The notes under the pieces were generated by a model. That model saw only the letters and a program-made list of their open reading frames with translations, was not told where the DNA came from and did not search any database. A stretch of DNA of 64,000 nucleotides from Tabrizicola sp. (lineage in GTDB: Bacteria; Pseudomonadota; Alphaproteobacteria; Rhodobacterales; Rhodobacteraceae): NCBI RefSeq assembly GCF_016793705.1, contig NZ_JAEULO010000068.1, positions 124,001-188,000 of the forward strand. The letters are read 5' to 3'. Shown in pieces: positions 25,256 to 33,374 of the stretch. Each line of letters opens with the position of its first letter. Position 1 is the first letter of the stretch. The position numbers and the translations under genes were made by a program.

Positions 25256-26134
25256 TCAGGTCCCTTGGACCAGCTTCTGCCGGTAGCGGTCGGAAATCTG
25301 GTCGATCACGACGATGGTCACGAACAGAAGCGCGAAGATGGCGACGACTTCGTCATATCGGCCCTGGCCCCATTGCATCGCGATCTTGAGGTCATGCCCG
25401 ATGCCGCCCTCGCCGACGAAGCCGAGGATTGCGCTGGCGCGGACGTTGATCTCGAACCGCAGGAGCGCGTAGCTGAGCCAGTTCGGCGCGACTTGCGGCA
25501 GGACAGCCAGCCACATGCGCTGGCCCCAGGTGGCACCGACGGAGGCCAGCCCTTCGACCGGTTTCAGGTCGGCGTTCTCGGCCACTTCGGAGAAGAGCTT
25601 GCCCAAGGCGCCGCCGGTGTGAAGCGCGATGGCAATCACGGCGGGAACCGGACCGCCGCCGAGCATGAAGATCAGCACAAGCGCGATGACGATTTCAGGG
25701 ATCGCGCGCAGGGCGTCCATGAGGCGGCGAAAGAGCGGGATCAGGGCGGGCCAGCGGGCAAGGCCGCGCGTCGCAAGAAGCGAAAGCGTCATTGCGGCCA
25801 GCCCGCCGAGGAGGGTGGCGACGGCGGCGATGTTCAGTGTCTCGATCAGGGCGGGGATGTGGTCCAGGAAGATGCCGGGCAGAACCGCGCGCTTTTCCCA
25901 GGCTTCGGACAGGACTTCCAACGGGAAGGCGAAGATCTGGTGCAATCCGTCAAGAAAGCCGCCCGCGTTGCGGTCCTCGGCCAGCCGCCAGCCTGAAGCC
26001 ATGAGCGCCACGAAGACCACCAGCAGGATGCCGCCATACATCCGCTTGCGGCGGATCATGTCGAGATAGGCCTCGCGCGGGTCGGCAAGGTTCGGGCGGC
26101 GGCCCGGTTCGGGCCCGAAGGCGGCGTCAACCAT
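25256..26134 (-). CDS. phnE: PhnE, phosphonate ABC permease, short form
   Basis: A 292-residue inner-membrane permease with six predicted helices and a conserved cytoplasmic loop 'EVAENADLKPVEGLASVGA' contacting the PhnC ATPase. 'GFVGEGGIGHDLKIAMQ' near the end is the PhnE signature. The start at 26134 lies 64 bases after phnD; the open frame continues upstream through the hairpin without a likely start. The next gene encodes a second, longer PhnE. Confidence 0.92.
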   Translation of the reverse strand: MVDAAFGPEPGRRPNLADPREAYLDMIRRKRMYGGILLVVFVALMASGWRLAEDRNAGGFLDGLHQIFAFPLEVLSEAWEKRAVLPGIFLDHIPALIETLNIAAVATLLGGLAAMTLSLLATRGLARWPALIPLFRRLMDALRAIPEIVIALVLIFMLGGGPVPAVIAIALHTGGALGKLFSEVAENADLKPVEGLASVGATWGQRMWLAVLPQVAPNWLSYALLRFEINVRASAILGFVGEGGIGHDLKIAMQWGQGRYDEVVAIFALLFVTIVVIDQISDRYRQKLVQGT

Positions 26135-26157
26135 GGAGCGGTCCGGGAAAAGGGAAA

Positions 26158-26189
26158 GGCCGGACCCCGGGAAGCGTCGGGGTCCGGCC
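26158..26189 (-). terminator. Strong intra-operon hairpin after phnD (attenuator or 3' stabiliser)
   Basis: GGCCGGACCCCG and its exact complement CGGGGTCCGGCC flank an 8-base loop, giving a perfect 12-bp stem beginning 10 bases after the phnD stop. There is no T-run, so it is unlikely to be a full terminator. In this position hairpins commonly protect the mRNA of the abundant binding protein from 3' decay and lower permease expression. Confidence 0.7.
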
Positions 26190-26198
26190 GGGCAAGGC

Positions 26199-27095
26199 TC
26201 AGGTGCCTTCCTGCATCCGGCGGGCGGCAAGGATGCCGTCATAGGCGGAATGTTCGACCGGGACGAAGTCCTTGGCCTCGCCCGCAGCGACGGCATAGGC
26301 GCATTCGGGGTCGGTCTCCCAGAGGTCGGCGGTGAGCTGGGTCACCTTGTCCTTCACGTCCTGCGGGAGCGCCTTGCGGACCACCATCGGGCCTTCCGGG
26401 ATCAGCGCCGAGCGCCAGATTTCCACCAGGTTCGACATATCGACCAGCCCTGCGTCGGCGGCCTTGCGGAAGGCGCCGGAATTGTAGCCGTCCTCCCAGT
26501 TGCCGAGGCCATCGGCCCAGGACACGCCCGCATCGAAATCGCCGTTCGCGACGCCGACGATGGTCTGCTCATGCCCGCCCGACATCTTCACTTCGCCGAA
26601 GTAGGACTTCAGGTCACCGTATTTCGCGGCCAGTTCGGCGCCGGGGACAAGGTAGCCGGAGGTGGAGTTCGGATCGGCGAAAGCGAAGACCTTGCCCTTG
26701 GCCTCGTCCATCGAGGTGATGCCGGTGTCCTTGCGGGTGAAGCCGATCGAGTAATAGCCGGTCGAGCCGTCCATGTTCTGCTTGGTAAGCTTGACCTCCA
26801 CCGCTTCCGGGTCGGTCAGGTAGATCTTGGCATACCCCGAGGCACCCAGCCAGGCATAGTCGAGCGTGCCGCCCAGAAGGCCCTGGATCACCCCGTCATA
26901 GTCGGCGGGCGTGAAGAGCTTCACGGGGACACCCAGGGCTTCTTCGACCTTGGCGCGGAAGCATTCGTTCGAGGTCAGGCGGTCCTGGGCGTTCTCGCCG
27001 CCGAGGATGCCGATGTTGAACCCGGTGATTTCCTGCGCGCTCGCGGCAGAGGCGAGGATCGCGGTCAGGGCGGTTGCGGTCAGCAGCTTGTGCAT
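26199..27095 (-). CDS. phnD: PhnD, periplasmic phosphonate-binding protein
   Basis: A 298-residue exported solute-binding protein. Signal peptide 'LLTATALTAILASAASAQ' is followed by 'FNIGILGGENAQDRL' and 'TPADYDGVIQGLLGGTLDYAWLG', the phosphonate-binding lobe of the PhnD family. It captures alkyl- or aminoalkylphosphonates and delivers them to the PhnE pair. Start 27095 is preceded by GGAG. It sits between phnC (40 bases away) and a hairpin. Confidence 0.94.
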   Translation of the reverse strand: MHKLLTATALTAILASAASAQEITGFNIGILGGENAQDRLTSNECFRAKVEEALGVPVKLFTPADYDGVIQGLLGGTLDYAWLGASGYAKIYLTDPEAVEVKLTKQNMDGSTGYYSIGFTRKDTGITSMDEAKGKVFAFADPNSTSGYLVPGAELAAKYGDLKSYFGEVKMSGGHEQTIVGVANGDFDAGVSWADGLGNWEDGYNSGAFRKAADAGLVDMSNLVEIWRSALIPEGPMVVRKALPQDVKDKVTQLTADLWETDPECAYAVAAGEAKDFVPVEHSAYDGILAARRMQEGT

Positions 27096-27135
27096 GGGGT
27101 CTCCATGAAGGTTGAGGCCAGGGTGGCCAGGGAAG

Positions 27136-27954
27136 TCACGACAGCATGAGATCCGCGTAGCTGCGGTCTGCCGTGGTGTCTGCGGGGATCGCGGTGGAGG
27201 TCGCGGCCTCGTTGAAGCTCGCATCCGCGCCGTAGATGTCGCGGGCGACGCCGGTGGACAGTTGGTCGGGCGTGCCGTCAAAGACGATGCGGCCGTCGCG
27301 CATGCCGATCACCCGGTCGCAATAGCGGCGGGCGGTGTCGAGCGTGTGGAGGTTGGCGATGACCATCCGCCCGTCCTCGACGTTGATGCGCTTCAGCGCG
27401 TCCATGACCACCTGGGCGTTCATCGGGTCGAGCGAGGCGATGGGTTCGTCGGCGAGGATGATCTTCGGGTCCTGCATCAGGGCGCGGGCGATGGCAACGC
27501 GCTGCTGCTGGCCGCCGGACAGGGCCTCGGCGCGTTTCGGGGCCTGTTCGGCGATGCCGAGGCGATCGAGGATCTCCAGCGCGCGCAGGATGTCCGCGCG
27601 GGGCCAGAGGTTGAACATCGTCTGAAGCGTGGAGCGGCGGTTGAGGATGCCGTGCAGCACGTTGGAGGCGACGTCCATCCGGGGCACCAGGTTGAACTGC
27701 TGGAAGATCATCGCGCAGTGCGATTGCCAGGCGCGGGCCTCGGCGCCCTTCAGGGCGAGGACGTTGCGGCCGTTCACCCGGATCTCGCCCGAGGTGGCGT
27801 CGAGGAGCCGGTTCATCATGCGCAGGAAGGTGGATTTCCCGGCGCCCGAGCGGCCGATGATGCCCACGAAGGCCGGGCGGTCGATCTGGAAGCTGATGCC
27901 GTCGACGGCTGCCTTCTGGCCGAACATCCGTGTCACGCTCCGCACATCCAGCAT
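27136..27954 (-). CDS. phnC: PhnC, phosphonate ABC transporter ATPase
   Basis: A 272-residue ATPase with Walker A 'GRSGAGKST', signature '[15 protein letters not shown]', Walker B '[13 protein letters not shown]' and a switch His in 'NLHTLD'. It powers the PhnE channel. It is the first gene of phnC-phnD-phnE-phnE-acyltransferase. A CTGTCAT Pho half-site lies 46 bases upstream, suggesting phosphate-starvation control. Confidence 0.95.
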   Translation of the reverse strand: MLDVRSVTRMFGQKAAVDGISFQIDRPAFVGIIGRSGAGKSTFLRMMNRLLDATSGEIRVNGRNVLALKGAEARAWQSHCAMIFQQFNLVPRMDVASNVLHGILNRRSTLQTMFNLWPRADILRALEILDRLGIAEQAPKRAEALSGGQQQRVAIARALMQDPKIILADEPIASLDPMNAQVVMDALKRINVEDGRMVIANLHTLDTARRYCDRVIGMRDGRIVFDGTPDQLSTGVARDIYGADASFNEAATSTAIPADTTADRSYADLMLS

Positions 27955-27999
27955 CGGTCATCCCTTCGCTTTGGTCTGGCACGGTCGTAGCGGGCGGAT

Positions 28000-28006
28000 A
28001 TGACAG
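28000..28006 (-). promoter_or_regulatory. Pho-box half-site upstream of phnC
   Basis: The minus strand reads CTGTCAT, an exact match to one repeat of the PhoB consensus (CTGTCAT-N4-CTGTCAT). The second repeat is poor, so this is a single good half-site. Position fits an activator of the phnCDEE operon. Confidence 0.45.
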
Positions 28007-28039
28007 TCGTCCGAAGGGTGGGTGAAGCTTGTGTGACTT

Positions 28040-28948
28040 CTACCACCTGATGTGGCTGGGCCAGACGAAGACCTCGTCGGGGTCCGCCAGCGCGGGAACG
28101 GCCAGCGCCATGCAACGGCGGCGAAGCTCGGTCGCCACCCGGTTGCGGTCGATCTGTGCGAGTTCGGAGGCCGAGATCGGCGCGCCGATCCGCAGGTTGA
28201 CCGGCTGGCCGATACGGCGCCGGGTTTCGTGGAAGATCAGCGCGACGCGCAGCGGATAGGCGGTATGGCTTGCGATCTGGAAGAGGCGCGAGTTCTGGCC
28301 GGAGAAATGCACCGGCAGCGTGGTCACGCCGGGAATCGTCGCCAGCCGCCCGACGAAGGGATGCCAGGGCGAATCCACCGCGCGGCCCGTAAGCGGCCGG
28401 TTCGCGGTCGCCACGCCCCCGGCCGGGAACACCGCAACGACCTTGCCCGCCTGGAGAAGCGCCGCCGCCCGCCGCCGGGTCTCGGCCGTCAGCCGTCGCG
28501 CCTCGGGCGTGCCGGAGAAATCGACGGGGAGCAGATAGGGGTCGACCTCGGGCACCCGGCAGAGCAGGCTGTTGGTCAGAATGCGGACGTTGCCGCGAAG
28601 CTGCATCCCCAGGTGGCCGATGGTCAACCCGTCGACGACGCCGAAGGGATGGTTCGCCACCAGAAGAAGACCGCCCGAGGCCGGAAGGGCATTCAGGTGG
28701 TCTTCCCCCGTGAGGATACGCGGCTGGATATCCAACTGGCGCAGCGCGGCAGAGAAGACGGGCACGCCGGGCATTCCGTCGCTCCACACCCAGTCGAGGT
28801 AGAGCCTTCGCAGCTTAGGCTGGCCGGTCAGCATTTCGACCGCCCGGATCAGGCCGCGTCGAAAGCGGGACTGGCCGGGGTGGGAATAGGTGAAATCGAC
28901 CTGGGGCGCGACCGGGAGACTGTCGAAGTTGGCAAGCGCGTCGAACAT
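28040..28948 (-). CDS. Lysophospholipid acyltransferase family protein (PlsC/hemolysin-like)
   Basis: A 302-residue protein with an acyltransferase motif 'LLVANHPFGVVDGLTIG' near residue 95 (His, acidic pair) and 'VVAVFPAGGVATANRP' near 165, as in the hemolysin-like PlsC branch that includes OlsA-type enzymes. These acylate a lysolipid at the inner membrane with acyl-ACP or acyl-CoA. It ends the second phn operon, 11 bases after the divergent phnM. The location suggests lipid remodelling under phosphate limitation or use of phosphonolipid-derived material, but the acceptor is unknown. Confidence 0.82.
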   Translation of the reverse strand: MFDALANFDSLPVAPQVDFTYSHPGQSRFRRGLIRAVEMLTGQPKLRRLYLDWVWSDGMPGVPVFSAALRQLDIQPRILTGEDHLNALPASGGLLLVANHPFGVVDGLTIGHLGMQLRGNVRILTNSLLCRVPEVDPYLLPVDFSGTPEARRLTAETRRRAAALLQAGKVVAVFPAGGVATANRPLTGRAVDSPWHPFVGRLATIPGVTTLPVHFSGQNSRLFQIASHTAYPLRVALIFHETRRRIGQPVNLRIGAPISASELAQIDRNRVATELRRRCMALAVPALADPDEVFVWPSHIRW

Positions 28949-28959
28949 CTTGGCTCTCC

Positions 28960-30195
28960 TCAGAGGGCAGGTTCGGGTTGGGGGAGTGAGGGCAAGGCGG
29001 AATAGCCGGGACGACCGGAAACCCAGGTTCGCAGAGGGGCCGGGGCATGGCCTTCGGGCCAGTCGAGAAGAAGGAGGTCCGCCCGCTGACCGGGCGCGAT
29101 GCGGCCCCGGTCGGCAAGGCCCATGGCACGGGCGGGATTCAGCGAGACGAGTTTCCAGAGCGCGGGAAGCGGAGCCACCCGGTCGGTATGCAGGCGGACC
29201 ATCGCTCCCAGCATGGCCGGGTAGAAATAGTCCGAGGCGAGGATGTCGCAGAGTCCTCGCGCGATCATCTGCGCGGCGCCGGGGCTGCCAAGGTGACTGC
29301 CGCCGCGCATGGCGTTCGGCGCGCCGAGGACGATGGCATCGCCTGCCTCGCGTGCGGCATGGAAGACCCGGTCATGCATCGGAAACTCGGCTACGGTGGC
29401 ACCGAGGCTGCGGTAGTAGCCGCGCGTCTCGGCCTGGCTGTCGTCGTGGGAGAGCATCGGGGCCCTGTGCGACCGGGCCAGTGCGGCCATCCGGGCGATA
29501 TGGGCGGGGACTTCGCCACGCCGGGTCCAGACGCCGGTCAGGAGGGCCACGTAGTCTTCGGGCAGGACATGGGCGCGACGGGCCTGGTCGGCCATCTTCT
29601 TCAGGAAGCGCGGGGCGTCGAAGGGCGTCACCGGATAGGGATCGGCCTGGTCGAAGGGCCGGTCCTGCACGGCCACGTCGGGGTGCAGAAGCATCGAGGT
29701 CGTATGGTCGTTGAACGCCAGCGCCGGGCGGTCGGGGCCAGAGAGGACATGGGCGATCAGCGGCTCCGCCTCATGGCAGAAGGTCTCCCACCGCAGTTGC
29801 AGGCGGTTCTCGGCGGTAAGACGGGGGCGAAGGCGTTCCAGCGCGCGAACAATCTGCCAGCCGGTATCCACGCTGCGCAGGCCCGGCTCCCAGGACAGGG
29901 TAAGGGCATGGTAGGCGGTCGCGATGCCGTTCGAGGCAAGCTGGCGGTCGGTTTCCAGAAGCGCGGTTTCCACCGGCACCATGACGCCGGGGCGCGGCAT
30001 GACTTGCCGCTCGAAAGCGTCGCCATGGATGTCGACGAAGGCCGGCGCCAGCAGGCGCCCCCGGGCAGGAACAAGGCTTGCCCCGTCGGGGGCCACATCG
30101 ATGCCGGTGATCCGCCCGCCCTCGATGCGGACCGAGGCGGTCTCGACCCGGTCTTCCAGGATGACACGGGCGCCTTCGATCAGTTCCGCGGTCAT
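28960..30195 (-). CDS. Second, divergent PhnM-like amidohydrolase
   Basis: A 411-residue amidohydrolase of the PhnM family but clearly different from the one at 15494. Metal motifs are 'FVDIHGDAFERQ' near residue 60 and 'MLSHDDSQAE' near 255; 'SDYFYPAMLGAMV' replaces 'SDYVPSSLL'. An insert near residues 110-215 ('TTSMLLHPDVAVQDRP' and neighbours) is unlike canonical PhnM. It may process a different ribosyl- or nucleotide-linked phosphonate. The ATG at 30195 overlaps the methyltransferase stop (ATGA). A longer start at 30222 lies inside that gene. Confidence 0.85.
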   Translation of the reverse strand: MTAELIEGARVILEDRVETASVRIEGGRITGIDVAPDGASLVPARGRLLAPAFVDIHGDAFERQVMPRPGVMVPVETALLETDRQLASNGIATAYHALTLSWEPGLRSVDTGWQIVRALERLRPRLTAENRLQLRWETFCHEAEPLIAHVLSGPDRPALAFNDHTTSMLLHPDVAVQDRPFDQADPYPVTPFDAPRFLKKMADQARRAHVLPEDYVALLTGVWTRRGEVPAHIARMAALARSHRAPMLSHDDSQAETRGYYRSLGATVAEFPMHDRVFHAAREAGDAIVLGAPNAMRGGSHLGSPGAAQMIARGLCDILASDYFYPAMLGAMVRLHTDRVAPLPALWKLVSLNPARAMGLADRGRIAPGQRADLLLLDWPEGHAPAPLRTWVSGRPGYSALPSLPQPEPAL

Positions 30196-30860
30196 GTCAG
30201 ACGCTCCGCCAGAAGATGCCAATGCCAGGAGCCGGGCTTGACATGGGGCCGGTCGAACAGCGTGAAGACCTCGAACCCCCAGAGCAGCGACAGAAGGTCG
30301 GTGCCGGTACAGAAGTAATGCGGGTGAACCTTGTCGCCCTCGCCCTCGAAGACCCAGGTGTTGCGGCTGATCTCCCGGCCCCTGGCCTTGGCCTGTTCGA
30401 CCGGCAGGCGGCGGGCGGACAGCATTGTCGCCATGAACGTACCGCCGGGCCGCAGGACGCGGGCGATCTCGGCAAGGGTGCGGCGGACGACGGATTCGTC
30501 GCCATGGTAGACGACGTTCCAGGCGAGCACGTGGTCGAAGCTGGCGGTCTCGAAGGGCAGGTCGGTCATCGGGGCCTGTACGGTGTCGATGGTCAATCCC
30601 TTGGTGAAGGCCGCAGCGGCAACGGCGGCCGTTGCGGCCTCGGATGCGTCAAGCGCGGTGACGTGGTGCCCGTCTGCCGCAAAGGCCAGCGCATGACGGC
30701 CGATCCCCGCGCCAAGGTCCAGTATGTGCGAACCGGGGGGAAGCGTGCTGACATGATCGATGGCCCATGGCTCGGGCATCGCCCAGGGCGAGGTGCCGTC
30801 GGCCTTCTGCCACTCGGCGTTCCAGTAGAGATGCGCGGTGTCGGTGAGCATGTGGTTCAT
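30192..30860 (-). CDS. Class I SAM-dependent methyltransferase in phn operon 2
   Basis: A 222-residue Rossmann-fold methyltransferase: motif I 'HILDLGAGIGRHALAFA' near residue 45, 'VTALDASEAA' (acidic ribose-binding residue), 'FDHVLAWNVVYHGDE' (motif IV region) and 'IARVLRPGGTFMATML'. It resembles TehB-like small-molecule methyltransferases. The substrate is unknown; a methylated phosphonate or phosphate ester is suggested only by the operon. The ATG at 30860 overlaps phnE (ATGA) and the stop overlaps the second phnM. Confidence 0.85.
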   Translation of the reverse strand: MNHMLTDTAHLYWNAEWQKADGTSPWAMPEPWAIDHVSTLPPGSHILDLGAGIGRHALAFAADGHHVTALDASEAATAAVAAAAFTKGLTIDTVQAPMTDLPFETASFDHVLAWNVVYHGDESVVRRTLAEIARVLRPGGTFMATMLSARRLPVEQAKARGREISRNTWVFEGEGDKVHPHYFCTGTDLLSLLWGFEVFTLFDRPHVKPGSWHWHLLAERLT

Positions 30861-31651
30861 ATCAGCTTCCTGCGGATCCAGCCCGAGCCCTGCTCGACGG
30901 CGATGACGAGGGCGAGCATCATCAGGATGATCGCGAGGGCCTCGTCGTAGTTGAACAGGTCGAAGGCGACCTTGAGGTCCACCCCGATGCCACCCGCGCC
31001 GACAAGGCCCAGGGCGGCGGAACCGCGCACGGATTTCTCCAGCGCGAACAGAGACGTGGCGGTGAACGAGGGCAGGCAGGCCGGGATGACGGCGGAGCCG
31101 ATGATCCCCAGCCGGGACGCCCCGATGGCACGAAGCGCGTCCTGTGGGCCGGGGTCGGTTTCCTCCATCGCTTCTGCGAAGAAGCGCCCCGCGAAGCCGA
31201 TCTTGTCGACCATGATCGCCATCACCCCGGCGGCGGGGCCGAGACCGACGATGATGATGAAGATGATGGCCCAGACCAGGTCTGGCACCGTGCGGAAAAG
31301 CGCGATGAGGGCGCGCGCGGCGTGGCGGACCAGCGGGTGCGGCGACAGCCGGTCGGTGGCGAGGATCGCGAAGGGAAGTGCGAGGATCAGCCCCAGAAAG
31401 CAGCCGGCGACGGCCATCTGCAGGGTCTCCAGAAGCTTCCAGCCGATGGGCACGATGCGGGTGAAGTCGGGCGGGAACATCTGGGTCAAAAGGCCCGAGG
31501 GCGCGAAGAGCCGCGCGATGCCGCTGCCCAGCTTGCCGGGCGCCGGGGCGGTGGCCGCGAGCGAAGCTGCGACCAGCGCCAGCACGGCCAGAAGCGCGGC
31601 ATATTCCACCAGGCTGCGGTGCTGGAAGCGGGCGGGGGCGAGGGTGGTCAT
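30857..31651 (-). CDS. phnE: PhnE-family ABC permease of phn operon 2
   Basis: A 264-residue permease with about six helices. The EAA-like loop 'EAMEETDPGPQDALRAIGA' and 'GLVGAGGIGVDLKVAFD' identify the PhnE family. It is the only permease of this system, so it presumably works as a homodimer, unlike the phnE pair at 23829-26134. It overlaps both phnC (4 bases) and the methyltransferase gene (4 bases). Confidence 0.9.
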   Translation of the reverse strand: MTTLAPARFQHRSLVEYAALLAVLALVAASLAATAPAPGKLGSGIARLFAPSGLLTQMFPPDFTRIVPIGWKLLETLQMAVAGCFLGLILALPFAILATDRLSPHPLVRHAARALIALFRTVPDLVWAIIFIIIVGLGPAAGVMAIMVDKIGFAGRFFAEAMEETDPGPQDALRAIGASRLGIIGSAVIPACLPSFTATSLFALEKSVRGSAALGLVGAGGIGVDLKVAFDLFNYDEALAIILMMLALVIAVEQGSGWIRRKLI

Positions 31652-32448
31652 GCGGCCTCCGCCTGATCGAAGAACTGCCGCAGGCTGGCGGCATTGGCGC
31701 GCCGGGTGGGAAGGTCCAGCGCGATCCGGCCGTTGGCAAGGCCGAGGATGCGGTCGGAAAAGCGCAAGGTGTGTTCCAGCCGGTGCGAGATGACCAGAAG
31801 CGACAGCCCCTCTTCACGCACCAGGCCGAGGAGCAGGGACATCACCTCTTCCCCGGTCTGCGGGTCCAGACTCGCGTCCGGCTCGTCGGCCAGGATGAAG
31901 GTAGGGCGCTGCATCAGCATTCGGGCGATGGCGATACGCTGCTGCTGGCCGCCCGACAGGCTGTCGACCCGCACGAGCGCGCGATCGGCAAGGCCCACGC
32001 GGGCCAGACAGGCCATCGCCTCGTCCCGGACTGCCGCCGGGGCCAGCGATTGCGTCCAGGCGCGGGGGCCGGTCATCCGCGCCTGCACGCCGTGGATCAC
32101 GTTCGACAGGGCCGAGAGGCGGGGCACGAGGTTGTGGCGCTGCCAGACGATGCCGACCTCGGCCCGCAGGCGGCGGAGCGCGCGGGGCGGAAGGGCGCGG
32201 ATGTCCCGCCCGAGCATGCGGATCTCGCCACCCGAGGGTTCGATCAGCCGGACGAGGCAGCGCAGGAGCGTGGACTTGCCCGACCCGTTGGCCCCGATCA
32301 GCGCCGTCGCCTGGCCGGGGGCCAGCGTGAAGCTCAGGTCCTGAAGCACGGTGCGGCCTGGGAAGTCCTTGGTCAGCCCCCGGACGGCAAGGACCGGCTC
32401 TGCCAGGGCAGAACCGGCCAGCGTCCGCGGCGGAAGCGGTGCGTTCAC
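31648..32448 (-). CDS. phnC: PhnC-family ABC ATPase of phn operon 2
   Basis: A 266-residue ATPase with Walker A 'GANGSGKST', signature '[15 protein letters not shown]', Walker B 'FILADEPDASLDP' and 'ISHRLEH' as the His switch. The most sensible start is GTG at 32448, 4 bases after the upstream phnD stop; an in-frame ATG at 32517 lies inside phnD. It overlaps phnE by 4 bases. Confidence 0.9.
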   Translation of the reverse strand: MNAPLPPRTLAGSALAEPVLAVRGLTKDFPGRTVLQDLSFTLAPGQATALIGANGSGKSTLLRCLVRLIEPSGGEIRMLGRDIRALPPRALRRLRAEVGIVWQRHNLVPRLSALSNVIHGVQARMTGPRAWTQSLAPAAVRDEAMACLARVGLADRALVRVDSLSGGQQQRIAIARMLMQRPTFILADEPDASLDPQTGEEVMSLLLGLVREEGLSLLVISHRLEHTLRFSDRILGLANGRIALDLPTRRANAASLRQFFDQAEAA

Positions 32449-32452
32449 CGGG

Positions 32453-33319
32453 TCACTCGCCGACGAATTCGGTGAACTCGGTGATGCCGATGTTCTCGAA
32501 CATCTTGCGCACCACATCGTAGTCGGCGTCGGTCACGGTCGGGTTGAACGTGCCGCCGATGTATTTGGCGTTCTCTTCGGTCGAGGTCAGCGCCTCCAGG
32601 ATTTCGGCGCCGTGATCGGCGAAGGTCCGGCGGACGGTCTCCACCACCTCGGGCGGGACCTTCTCCGAGGCGAGGAGGATGTCGTCGGGAAGCTGGTCGC
32701 CCTTTGCGAGAACCCGGAACTTCTGGTCGGGGAACTTGCCGGTGATGCTGTCGAGATGGGTGCGGTTCAGGCCGATCCCGGCGATCTCGCCCTTGATCAG
32801 CGCCTCGACCGCGACATTGCGGTTCAGGAAGACGGGCTGGTAATCTACCGCATAGGTCAGCCCCGCCTTGGCCAGCAGGTCGACCGGGCCGAGGTGCTGC
32901 GAGGTCGAGCCGATCTCGCCGAACGAGATGATCTGGCCCTTCAGGTCGGCGGGCGTCTTGACCGGGCTGTCCTCCAGCACGACGACGGTGGAGTAATAGT
33001 CCGGGCGCACCCAGGTCACGACCGGCTGCGCATCGAGCCGGGCGTTGAAGACCACATATTCCGCCGGGCCGGTCAGCACGAAGTCGATCTGGTCCGCCGC
33101 CATCGCCTCGACGGCCACCGTGCGGCCCGAGACCGGGAAGAACTCGACCTTCAGGCCCGAGGCGACCTCGAACGCCTCCTTGAACGGCCCCATCTCGCGC
33201 TGAAGCGCTTCCATCCCGTCGATGTCGGTGACGGCGAAGCGGATGGTCTCCTGAGCGGCGCAGGCGGTTGCCGAGACGATTGCAGCGGCGAGCAGGCCGG
33301 GGGCAAGAAGGTGTTTCAT
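32453..33319 (-). CDS. phnD: PhnD-family periplasmic binding protein of phn operon 2
   Basis: A 288-residue exported binding protein: signal peptide 'LLAPGLLAAAIVSATACAAQ', then 'FAVTDIDGMEALQRE' and 'ADQIDFVLTGPAEYVVF', matching the phosphate/phosphite/phosphonate binding family. It differs strongly from the PhnD at 26199, so another ligand is likely (phosphite, a phosphonate or a phosphate ester). I chose 33319, which gives a clean signal peptide; 33358 is less likely. A Pho-box-like site lies about 70 bases upstream. Confidence 0.9.
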   Translation of the reverse strand: MKHLLAPGLLAAAIVSATACAAQETIRFAVTDIDGMEALQREMGPFKEAFEVASGLKVEFFPVSGRTVAVEAMAADQIDFVLTGPAEYVVFNARLDAQPVVTWVRPDYYSTVVVLEDSPVKTPADLKGQIISFGEIGSTSQHLGPVDLLAKAGLTYAVDYQPVFLNRNVAVEALIKGEIAGIGLNRTHLDSITGKFPDQKFRVLAKGDQLPDDILLASEKVPPEVVETVRRTFADHGAEILEALTSTEENAKYIGGTFNPTVTDADYDVVRKMFENIGITEFTEFVGE

Positions 33320-33374
33320 GGGGGGCGTCCTTTCAGTGATCTGACGGACGGCTAGCAATCAAAGACTACAGTGA

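Noticed and set aside
23721-25286. 521-codon open frame on the + strand
   Set aside because: Antisense to the long phnE; composition is unlike a real protein.
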